The translations under genes were made by a program, and so were the position numbers. The notes under the pieces are model-generated. The model did not search any database, was not told where the DNA came from, and worked only from the letters and a program-made list of their open reading frames with translations. Positions 1 through 6,441 of a stretch of DNA of 9,661 bases are shown piece after piece. The stretch covers positions 1-9,661 of the forward strand of contig JAESTG010000147.1 in NCBI GenBank assembly GCA_016763715.1, read 5' to 3'. Position 1 is the stretch's first letter. Each line of letters begins with the position of its first letter. This DNA is from Flavobacteriaceae bacterium. Its GTDB lineage: Bacteria; Bacteroidota; Bacteroidia; Flavobacteriales; Flavobacteriaceae.

Positions 1-1618
1 GATCTATTAAATCAAACTGTTTAAGGATGGCGTTGCCATAAGGAACCCATATAAATTTATCTACAGGGTTGTCTTTAGTTTGGTCAATGCTCAGATTATT
101 TGTTATGCAAGTGATTAAGGGCTCAACGGTGTCAAAGACCTTCGATATAGAAGCACCAATTACATCACTTAAAATACGGTGCAGTTTATAACTTTCATTA
201 CTAGCATTATATAATAGCCATCCATTATTAACCAAATTGGAGAGTAGTTTCGCAATTATAGGTTCTTTAACCTTATCGGGTTGGATTAATTCTTTTGATT
301 GCTCTTCGGTATGAAATTCGGGGGGTAAACAAGCAAATTGTGTTAAAAGCCACCTTTCATCATCATCAAGATTACTTAGTTTAAAAATAGAACAGAGATA
401 GGAAGTAATTTTTTCTATTTTTTCTGAGCTGTGGTCTACGGCAATATCTGCCGCCATATCCTCTTCGACGGCTTTGTTAATGGCTTCAGGAGATTTGTTT
501 TGATGCTGGGCTGTCTTAGCCAATATTTCAATGGTAAGGGTATGGTAGTCTAGGTTTTTAACAATCTCTTTAATGGCATTGTCATCAATTTTATGCTTTT
601 TGTAATGTTTCTTAAAAAGAGAAACAGCATCGGTTTCGGAGAGAAATCCTAGTTCTTTTACGTCAAAATGCGAAATTCGTTCTCGAGATGTCACCAAAAT
701 ATGCCATTTGGGTTGTCCAGGGAGGAGTTTATGTAATTTGGAAAGGGTAGAAGTTGCGTTATCAATAACCATTAAACAAGGGCCATCGGGAATGTTTTTT
801 AAAGCCAAAAGGAGTTCGTCAAATAACTGGTCTAAATTCTTGTCCTGTTTAGTAATATGTAGGTTGGACAATAATCCACGGCTGTTAATCAAATCATTCG
901 AGAAATCGTCAGACAATTGGCTTACCCATACAATATGTTTATAGCACCCCAAATTTTGAGTGACATAGACCTCAGCTACCGTAGTTTTTCCAATGCCTCC
1001 CATGCCGTTCATTAAAACCACTTGTTTGTTGTCGAACAGCCTTTTGTGAAGGTCTTCTACATCTGCAGACCTTCCAATTACTTGATCCAAACGTAATTTT
1101 GGAAAATTGAGGGTGAGCTCCTTTGGAAAGCCGTCGGTAGGTTGAAGATTGGGTGTTTTTATAGCGGGTGAAGTCCCACTATGTTCTCGACCTGGAGGAA
1201 TCCCTTTTATGCCACAAACCAATTCATGAAACGGTCTCTGTTCACCTAAATTATCATCAAATTTTACCCATGTTAGTGATTTTAGAAAGTCACTTATAAA
1301 AGTAGGATTGGCTCCAGGTAAGATTACTGAAATCACACTAAAGGATGGATTTTCTGCTTGTATGCTGAGTGCGCGATTGACTTCTTTTTTAAACCACCCT
1401 TCAAGTGTATTACTACCATTAATAACAACACAGGTTTTTGATGCTTTTAGCCCGTCAGCCATACCATCACTAAATGGTTTTCCTGCAATCAATTCCCATT
1501 TGTCAAACCAAACGTTCAGTTGTGCTGCATCTTTCAATTTACTAGCTAAACTTTCCACAAGGTGTTCGTCCCTACGTGAGTAACTTACGAAAGCGTCAAA
1601 TTTTGTTTGCTGTGTCAT
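1..1618 (-). CDS. TIR-NB-ARC (STAND/NLR-like) protein, C-terminus beyond the window
   Basis: Reading the minus strand from ATG 1618-1616 gives 539 uninterrupted codons to the left edge; an in-frame TAA at 1633-1631 makes this the first possible start. Residues about 5-110 form a TIR domain: strand A FDAFVSYSRRD (7-17), then VWFDKWELIAGK (36-47), where E42 is the candidate NADase glutamate, and the GWFKKEV segment (74-80). A GR-type linker (182-183) leads into the NB-ARC ATPase: Walker A GMGGIGKTT (205-213), Walker B/kinase-2 LMVIDN (282-287), sensor HILVTSRE (306-313), a degenerate GLPL equivalent at HTLTIE (359-364), and an MHD-like LHRIL (479-483) in the winged helix. In this family the C-terminal part, outside the window, usually holds a repeat sensor such as TPRs. 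Known bacterial relatives are cytoplasmic antiphage sensors that oligomerise and hydrolyse NAD+; that role here is inferred from the architecture. It is co-oriented with the sigma/anti-sigma pair but separated from it by 198 bp and a hairpin, so it probably has its own promoter; I found no convincing one. Confidence 0.93.
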   Translation of the reverse strand, partial: MTQQTKFDAFVSYSRRDEHLVESLASKLKDAAQLNVWFDKWELIAGKPFSDGMADGLKASKTCVVINGSNTLEGWFKKEVNRALSIQAENPSFSVISVILPGANPTFISDFLKSLTWVKFDDNLGEQRPFHELVCGIKGIPPGREHSGTSPAIKTPNLQPTDGFPKELTLNFPKLRLDQVIGRSADVEDLHKRLFDNKQVVLMNGMGGIGKTTVAEVYVTQNLGCYKHIVWVSQLSDDFSNDLINSRGLLSNLHITKQDKNLDQLFDELLLALKNIPDGPCLMVIDNATSTLSKLHKLLPGQPKWHILVTSRERISHFDVKELGFLSETDAVSLFKKHYKKHKIDDNAIKEIVKNLDYHTLTIEILAKTAQHQNKSPEAINKAVEEDMAADIAVDHSSEKIEKITSYLCSIFKLSNLDDDERWLLTQFACLPPEFHTEEQSKELIQPDKVKEPIIAKLLSNLVNNGWLLYNASNESYKLHRILSDVIGASISKVFDTVEPLITCITNNLSIDQTKDNPVDKFIWVPYGNAILKQFDLID

Positions 1619-1761
1619 TTTAGTATTATATTATTCAAAGTAAAAAAAGAAAACATCCATGAGAGTCTAATAGATCACATGCAGAATTATTTCTTATAAA
1701 TAGGGGAGAAACTTTTACTTGTTGAATTTACTAAAAAAATAGCAATGGAGGTATAAATTAG

Positions 1762-1793
1762 AAAAAGGGCTAGGAATTTTCGCAGCTCTTTTT
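1762..1793 (-). terminator. Hairpin, likely terminator of the sigma/anti-sigma operon
   Basis: Arms AAAAAGGGCT (1762-1771) and AGCTCTTTTT (1784-1793) face each other across a 12-nt loop. On the plus strand all ten positions pair, one as G-U. On the minus strand there is one A-C mismatch, with an A tract before and a T tract after the core, as in an intrinsic terminator. It lies 24 nt past the stop codon of the anti-sigma candidate and upstream of the TIR gene. The GC core is short, so termination strength is uncertain. Confidence 0.45.
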
Positions 1794-1816
1794 AGTTGGG
1801 AGATGTACAAAGAGAG

Positions 1817-2623
1817 TTATTTTAATTTTTTCAATATATCACTAGCATCTGTGTGCTTGTAAAAGGTGGAGTTGGAGGTTATCACTTCCAAGCTTTCAAT
1901 AAGTGTTTCTTTATTGCCCTGTTTTAGATATACCATGGCGATATACCAGTAGCCTTTATGATGGTCTATGGTATTGCTTTTCGTGAGTTCGGTAAAGGTT
2001 TGTAAGGCATTTTCGTATTGGTCTAGCTCTAGTTGTGAGACACCTTGGTAGAGTAGAAGTGTCGCATCTTTTTCTTCGGAATTGATAGTTATTTTCTTAA
2101 CATTGGAGACGACCTCTGTATATTTTTTCAGAATAAAAAGTTGTTCGATTTCCGTTCTATCTGAAACGGAATTTCCTTTTACAGTAAGTGATGGAAGTTC
2201 ATTCCAATTGCTGTGTGCTACATATAATTGATCCAAATTATCTCCCCGTTGAATGGTGAAGAATAAGACAAGTAAAATGCTGGCAGCTACTCCAGAGAAT
2301 ACTGCGAGGCGTTTCCAAACTATCGGTTTACGTCCTGTGGTTTGCATTTGGTTATTTTGGAATTCTCTAAGCTTTTTGGAAAAGGCTTTGGTTTCTTCGT
2401 TTTCAAAAAGGGGTATTTTCTTTTTAATTTCGCTCACATCTCCTTTGTATGTAATCCAATCTGCTTCATCATCAAGTACAGTTACTTGTTCGTGAAGTTC
2501 AATTAGTTCCTGAAGTTCTGAAGATTGGTCTATTTCCTTTTCAAATTGCGCCTTTTCTTCGGGAGTCATTTGATCGTTTAGGTAACGTTCTAGGGAGTCG
2601 TTTATGAAATTGTCTTGTTCCAT
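1817..2623 (-). CDS. Membrane-anchored TPR protein, probable anti-sigma factor
   Basis: This 268-residue protein has three parts. Residues 1-100 are a charged, helical cytoplasmic region that begins like Bacteroidota anti-sigma proteins (LERYLNDQMTPEEKAQFEKE, 11-30). Residues about 106-124 form one transmembrane helix preceded by K104 and R105, predicting N-inside, C-outside topology. Residues about 155-268 contain at least two TPR-like helix pairs, at 188-215 (around LLLYQGVSQLELDQYENALQ) and 222-249 (around YWYIAMVYLKQGN). There is no cysteine anywhere, so it is not a zinc-binding (ZAS/zf-HC2) anti-sigma factor. The start lies 3 nt after the sigma-factor stop (TAA-CCA-ATG), indicating translational coupling and matched stoichiometry. 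It presumably holds the sigma factor at the membrane and senses the envelope side through the TPRs. Binding to the sigma factor is inferred from position and topology; a stand-alone TPR adaptor is the alternative. Confidence 0.85.
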   Translation of the reverse strand: MEQDNFINDSLERYLNDQMTPEEKAQFEKEIDQSSELQELIELHEQVTVLDDEADWITYKGDVSEIKKKIPLFENEETKAFSKKLREFQNNQMQTTGRKPIVWKRLAVFSGVAASILLVLFFTIQRGDNLDQLYVAHSNWNELPSLTVKGNSVSDRTEIEQLFILKKYTEVVSNVKKITINSEEKDATLLLYQGVSQLELDQYENALQTFTELTKSNTIDHHKGYWYIAMVYLKQGNKETLIESLEVITSNSTFYKHTDASDILKKLK

Positions 2624-2626
2624 TGG

Positions 2627-3184
2627 TTATTTTTTGAGGCGCTTATAACGAGGGTCTCTTTTTATTAGTTGAATCAGTCGTGATTTACATTTAAACACAC
2701 GTTGTCTGGCAACTGTTTCCGAAGCATATCCAAAAGTTTTCACAATACTTGGATATCCAATTTTCTGAAAAACCAGTTTTAAAATAGACTGGCAATTCCC
2801 GCTGAGTTCTTTGAACTTTTCTTGATATAGATCCCATTGGTTTTGTTCGGTATAAAAAGTGGACATTTCCACGCTTTCATTTATAAGAGTAAGAGTATTT
2901 ATGTCAATATTTGTTACCCTCTTTTTTTTATTTTCTCGCCGCCACATATTTCTGCATACGATAAAAAGGTAATTTTCAAAAGATTGAATGTTTGATTTTT
3001 CGTTTTTCAGCTTTACAAATAGCAATACCAACGCATTATGAAAAATATCCTCGGCATCTTTTAAGGAGCCGTCTCTACTCATAATATAACGTTTTACGAT
3101 GGGGTATGTTTCAGTATATAGTTTTTGAAGAATCACAGGTTCTCCCCTTAAAAACCCTGGGATTAAATCACTAGTCTTATTCAT
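2627..3184 (-). CDS. ECF-like sigma-70 family RNA polymerase sigma factor
   Basis: The 185-residue length fits a two-domain (sigma2-sigma4) ECF factor. Residues about 11-61 match region 2.1-2.2, with the recognisable DAEDIFHNALVLLFVKL (43-59). SFENYLFIVCRNMWRRENKK (68-87) corresponds to regions 2.3-2.4, used for promoter melting and -10 recognition. A poorly conserved linker (about 90-125) follows. Residues about 127-175 are region 4, with a helix-turn-helix around SIVKTFGYASETVARQRVFK (146-165). It would direct core RNA polymerase to a small regulon, which could include the divergent envelope genes, but no shared promoter motif can be shown from this window. The anti-sigma candidate follows after 3 nt. 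A TAATTTTG box lies 56 nt upstream on the same strand. Region 4 departs from the commonest ECF sequences, so subgroup assignment needs a profile search. Confidence 0.92.
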   Translation of the reverse strand: MNKTSDLIPGFLRGEPVILQKLYTETYPIVKRYIMSRDGSLKDAEDIFHNALVLLFVKLKNEKSNIQSFENYLFIVCRNMWRRENKKKRVTNIDINTLTLINESVEMSTFYTEQNQWDLYQEKFKELSGNCQSILKLVFQKIGYPSIVKTFGYASETVARQRVFKCKSRLIQLIKRDPRYKRLKK

Positions 3185-3239
3185 AAATACGAATACCCTT
3201 TTGAAGGTTTTTCTAAAATACTTGAAAAATATGGGGTAA

Positions 3240-3247
3240 CAAAATTA
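3240..3247 (-). promoter_or_regulatory. Candidate Bacteroidota -7 box of the sigma/anti-sigma operon
   Basis: The minus strand reads TAATTTTG, an exact match to the Bacteroidota housekeeping -7 consensus TAnnTTTG. It would place the transcript start roughly 50 nt before the sigma-factor ATG at 3184. No TTTG -33 element occurs at the usual 19-21 bp spacing; instead the palindrome at 3268-3277 occupies that position. Confidence 0.4.
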
Positions 3248-3267
3248 ATAGTCTCCCTCTTACCTAT

Positions 3268-3277
3268 GAATCGATTC
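3268..3277. promoter_or_regulatory. Perfect palindrome GAATCGATTC in the divergent intergenic region, possible operator
   Basis: The ten bases are fully self-complementary. The site lies in the 151-bp gap between the sigma-factor start (3184) and the small secreted protein start (3336), 20 bp upstream of the minus-strand TAATTTTG box. It could be a dimeric regulator site affecting both directions. A chance 10-bp palindrome in AT-rich DNA is possible. Confidence 0.3.
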
Positions 3278-3335
3278 TTCAAAGGCAGATTCCGAAAAGC
3301 CTTAAACAGAGTAGGAGAAATTTAAAACTACACAA

Positions 3336-3725
3336 ATGAAAAAACATTTTACATTTTTAGTAGTCACAGTACTACTAAGCGCTTCGAGCCTATTGGCACA
3401 GAGCACAAACAACCATTTAATTTCAATAGATGACAATTTTGTCATTTCATTGAACCAAACGGGAGATACTGCCATAGCGCAGCAATATGAATTGGACATT
3501 TCTTCGCTTGATTTTAAATCAGCAAAAGAACTAGAGCAATTCTGCCAAAACTCAGCTGGTAAACTTCATCAGTTTAAAGGAGATTTTGTAAACAAGACCA
3601 TTACGATTGCCTTGAATACCTCAGAAGTAAACAGGCGGGGGATTAAGGCTGCAGGAATCAATAAGTATTTTTTGTCCACGTCCAGAGATCTAAGAAGCGC
3701 TTATGATAATCTAAAAAATAATTAA
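3336..3725 (+). CDS. Small secreted protein of unknown function
   Basis: The product is 129 residues. Residues 1-21 are a clear Sec signal peptide: KK near the N-terminus, hydrophobic FLVVTVLLSASS, then cleavage at LLA|QS, leaving a mature protein of about 108 residues with a single cysteine (C70). I do not recognise the family. The mature chain reads as strand (YELDISSL, 51-58), helix (KSAKELEQFCQN, 61-72), strand (KLHQFKGDF, 76-84), strand (TITIALN, 88-94) and a C-terminal helix. That is compatible with a small ferredoxin-like alpha/beta fold such as the heavy-metal-associated type, though the CxxC metal motif is absent. The stop is 2 nt before the start of the large T9SS protein (TAA-TC-ATG), so the two are very probably co-translated and may work together outside the inner membrane. 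It is the first gene of the plus-strand set and diverges from the sigma operon. No function can be assigned. Confidence 0.85.
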   Translation: MKKHFTFLVVTVLLSASSLLAQSTNNHLISIDDNFVISLNQTGDTAIAQQYELDISSLDFKSAKELEQFCQNSAGKLHQFKGDFVNKTITIALNTSEVNRRGIKAAGINKYFLSTSRDLRSAYDNLKNN

Positions 3726-3727
3726 TC

Positions 3728-6364
3728 ATGAAAAATTCAATTTTAAATAAGAATAAGAGCGCCTCTTGGATGAATTTCCTAGTGGTTTGTCTATTTTTCA
3801 TAGGCTTTAACGCAATGGCTCAAGGTCCAGGGTGCCCAAATATTGACGCGGGAGACGATGTTGAAATTGGTTGTGACGATGATTGCGCACAATTGACTGC
3901 TACCTATCTTCAAACAGGACAAACCACCAACTATACGGTAACAGGAATTTCACCTAATTCACCATTCCCGACAACGGGAGGAACATCGGTTTCAGTGAAT
4001 ATAGACGACAGATGGTCAGACGCCATCAACCTACCTTTTGATTTTTGTTTTTACGGACAAAATTATTCACAAATGCTCGTAGGGTCTAACGGAGTTGTTA
4101 CCTTCGATTTGAATAGCAATACACCAGATGGTTTTTGTGAATATTCATTTAGTGATACACTCCCAAATTCGAATCTTTTTCTAGCCACAATTTTTGGTCC
4201 TTATATGGATATTGACCCTTCTGTTCAGGGTTCAGGGACGATCAATTGGAGGGTATTGGGCACGGCGCCCTGTAGAACTATGGTTGTAAGCTACCCCAGT
4301 ATACCCTACTTCCGGTGTAATGAACTTTCTATGACCACGCAAATTGTCTTGTACGAAACTACCAATGTAGTGGAAGTTTATTTGGATGGTCGCTCCGATG
4401 ACTGTGATAACTGGAACGATGGCAATGCAGTTTTAGGGATTCAAAATCAGAACGGAACGGCAGCAGTTGTTGCTCCTGGAAGAAATACGGGTAATTGGGC
4501 TTCGAATGGTGAAGCATGGAGATTTACTCCTAGTGGAGCACCAAATGTAGATATTACATGGTATGATGGAAACGGTAATGTAGTTGGAAATGAGCCAACA
4601 ATTACTGTTTGTCCTGATGAACCAGGAGAGACGTATCGCGTAGTGGCAAATTACACTGACTGTGATGGCAATGTAATTTCAGTAAATGATGCTGTGAACG
4701 TTACGGTATTGGTAGGTGATTCGGTGGCTTTTCATTACGAGAACGAAGACCACATTAATCAAACAGAATTTTGCATTGGTGAAGATGTGTATTTGAATGG
4801 AGAAGCAACACTAGATACAGCTAACTACTTTATGGATCTTTGGATTGTAAATTCTGGTGGAGGGTACAATTGGATTTCAGGAGCTGGATGGATGTCTGGA
4901 ACGCCAGATTTCGTAAATATTACAGACTTGTTTGAAAATGATCCTGAAAATCCAGTGACTTTTCAAGTAGGTGTTACATATGCAGTAAAGTTGGCAATTA
5001 ATGATCCCGATTGTGGTTGGGTTGAATTATTAATGCCTTTTACCATTATTGATTGTTGTGATGATTTTGACAATGCTAATTTCTCTTTAGGAGTTGATTT
5101 AGATTATAATTTTTGGGTCGGAAGCTACGAATCTTATGATGATCTTGATGCTGTACACGAATGGTATGTAGTATCTAGTTCAAACCAAGGTGCAGGACCC
5201 TATACACCCGAATTTAGTACAACCACAACAGGAGGAGCTACTTTCCCACTATTTACAGGAGGTCAGTTTGGAGTATATTATACCGTGGTGCATAAGGTAA
5301 TTACCTATTGCGGAGAGATTTGTTATGCCCAGGAACAATTTCAGGAAGAGGGTAAAAAACCTGAGGAATATTCCAATGTACTAGCAGTTGAAGTAGATTG
5401 CTGCTTTGTTTTCGATTTCTGGCCCAATGGCCCAGGAGAACCAAGTGAGTTTACAGCCGAGTTCCAAATAGGATTAGATCTTAATGGAAATATTCTAACT
5501 CAAGTGGCCAACGAATACGCAAACAATCCTTCTACAATGCATGAGTGGTATTTGTTGAGTAGTCCAAACCCAACAGGAGGTCCTTATGATATAGTTGACT
5601 ACGGAACGGGTGTAGATTATACCTATGGACCTATTGATGATGAGATTTACTACTTCTTGATACATCGTGTAAAAACAGATTGTGGTGAAGTATGTTATGG
5701 ACAGAGTATTTGTAGAAATTGCAAGACTGAAAAGTCCGCATGCGAATTCTGTGGAACATTTGATTGTAGTTTGTTGGATGAGGTATTACCCGATTGTGAA
5801 GAGTTAGCCGCGCCAACTAATTTACAGGTAATGGGAGATACCCTTACGTGGGATGCTGTTCCAGGAGCTTTATCGTATATCGTTAGCTCCCCTGGAGGCA
5901 CTGATCCACAGATTTCATGTAATTGTCATGGTCAAATTTCAATTGTACCTCTGGATACAGACACCAATAGTGTGGTACTTCCTAGAGGTCTTCAAAGTCA
6001 GTGCTTTGTTTGGATGGTGACTGCGGTTTGTTATGACGGAACGCGCTCCAATCCATCAAGTCAGGAATGTTACTTCCCTATTCGTGGAACAAGCAAAGAA
6101 AGCAGTTTTGAGAATGCGAAAATAGCACCAAACCCGAATAATGGGAATATGACATTTGTTGTAGAAACAACATATGATACCGATGTTACTATTGAAGTAT
6201 ATGATTTCTACGGAAAATTGATTCAGTCTTTCGTTGAGAGATTAACAGCTCATTCGGAAGGAACCATAGAATGGAATGCTACTGGCAAATTGGCTAGAGG
6301 TATCTATATAGTTTCCTTTAAGACAGACAAGGAAACACTTTACAAGAAGATTATTGTCGATTAA
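3728..6364 (+). CDS. Large multidomain surface protein exported by T9SS
   Basis: This 878-residue protein has a long Sec signal peptide ending at AMA|QG (residue 31) and a type A T9SS sorting domain at about 798-878 (APNPNNGNM at 800-808; GKLARGIYIVSFK at 853-865), so it should cross both membranes and be anchored or released at the cell surface. Between them lie: a beta-rich module (about 80-270; PFDFCFYGQ, VGSNGVVTF, FGPYMDIDPS, QIVLYETTNVVEVYLDG, NEAWRF-like GEAWRFTPSG) that recurs in Bacteroidota surface proteins; an Ig/PKD-like segment (272-328); a second PKD-like segment (about 331-442); two copies of a Cys-containing domain (443-557 and 558-665); a cysteine-rich stretch (652-690); and an FN3-like domain (694-783, PTNLQVMGDTLTWDAVPGAL). 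No catalytic motif was seen, so binding, adhesion or ligand display is the best guess. It is coupled to the preceding small secreted gene. A subtilase lipoprotein gene follows after 77 nt and a hairpin. Confidence 0.93.
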   Translation: MKNSILNKNKSASWMNFLVVCLFFIGFNAMAQGPGCPNIDAGDDVEIGCDDDCAQLTATYLQTGQTTNYTVTGISPNSPFPTTGGTSVSVNIDDRWSDAINLPFDFCFYGQNYSQMLVGSNGVVTFDLNSNTPDGFCEYSFSDTLPNSNLFLATIFGPYMDIDPSVQGSGTINWRVLGTAPCRTMVVSYPSIPYFRCNELSMTTQIVLYETTNVVEVYLDGRSDDCDNWNDGNAVLGIQNQNGTAAVVAPGRNTGNWASNGEAWRFTPSGAPNVDITWYDGNGNVVGNEPTITVCPDEPGETYRVVANYTDCDGNVISVNDAVNVTVLVGDSVAFHYENEDHINQTEFCIGEDVYLNGEATLDTANYFMDLWIVNSGGGYNWISGAGWMSGTPDFVNITDLFENDPENPVTFQVGVTYAVKLAINDPDCGWVELLMPFTIIDCCDDFDNANFSLGVDLDYNFWVGSYESYDDLDAVHEWYVVSSSNQGAGPYTPEFSTTTTGGATFPLFTGGQFGVYYTVVHKVITYCGEICYAQEQFQEEGKKPEEYSNVLAVEVDCCFVFDFWPNGPGEPSEFTAEFQIGLDLNGNILTQVANEYANNPSTMHEWYLLSSPNPTGGPYDIVDYGTGVDYTYGPIDDEIYYFLIHRVKTDCGEVCYGQSICRNCKTEKSACEFCGTFDCSLLDEVLPDCEELAAPTNLQVMGDTLTWDAVPGALSYIVSSPGGTDPQISCNCHGQISIVPLDTDTNSVVLPRGLQSQCFVWMVTAVCYDGTRSNPSSQECYFPIRGTSKESSFENAKIAPNPNNGNMTFVVETTYDTDVTIEVYDFYGKLIQSFVERLTAHSEGTIEWNATGKLARGIYIVSFKTDKETLYKKIIVD
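5054..5722 (+). repeat. Tandem duplicated domain within the T9SS surface protein
   Basis: Residues 443-557 and 558-665 are two copies of one domain. Each opens with a CC pair or its neighbour, then shares a HEWY-V/L-V/L-SS-x-N motif ending in GPY (477-492 and 605-620) and a YYxxxHxVxTxCGE-I/V-CYxQ motif (517-535 and 641-659). The copies differ in loop lengths and nucleotide sequence, so the duplication is old. The conserved cysteines suggest disulfides in each domain. Confidence 0.75.
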
Positions 6365-6377
6365 GTACCTATTAAAT

Positions 6378-6400
6378 GGCCCGGAGCATTGCTCTGGGCC
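6378..6400 (+). terminator. Hairpin between the T9SS and subtilase genes
   Basis: GGCCCGGAGC (6378-6387) pairs with GCTCTGGGCC (6391-6400) over a 3-nt ATT loop: ten pairs, one G-U. It starts 13 nt after the T9SS gene stop. No T tract follows (TATATTAT instead), so it may be a partial terminator, attenuator or mRNA-processing or stability element. It would let the upstream genes be expressed at a different level from the subtilase and CHAT genes. Confidence 0.55.
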
Positions 6401-6441
6401 TATATTATAAAATCCTAAACCTAATTATTAAAACAAAAATC

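Noticed and set aside
708..1583. Two short plus-strand open frames (708-944 and 1308-1583)
   Set aside because: Both are antisense to the TIR-NB-ARC reading frame, which has clear domain motifs through both regions; the plus-strand translations show no recognisable domain.
1636..1643. TTACTTTG on the minus strand as a -7 box for the TIR gene
   Set aside because: It has one mismatch, no TTTG at the -33 distance, and would start transcription about 10 nt or less from the ATG.
3313..3317. AGGAG as a ribosome binding site for the gene at 3336
   Set aside because: It is 18 nt from the ATG, too far for Shine-Dalgarno pairing, and Bacteroidota seldom rely on such sites.
3302..3499. Minus-strand open frame of 65 codons
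   Set aside because: It is antisense to the signal peptide and mature part of the small secreted protein and has no motif of its own.
5631..5901. Two overlapping minus-strand open frames inside the T9SS gene
   Set aside because: They are shadows of the duplicated and FN3-like domains on the plus strand.
6376..6441. Upstream in-frame start for the subtilase gene
   Set aside because: It starts just before the hairpin stem and places 22 residues ahead of an otherwise textbook lipoprotein signal peptide; ATG 6442 is far more credible.
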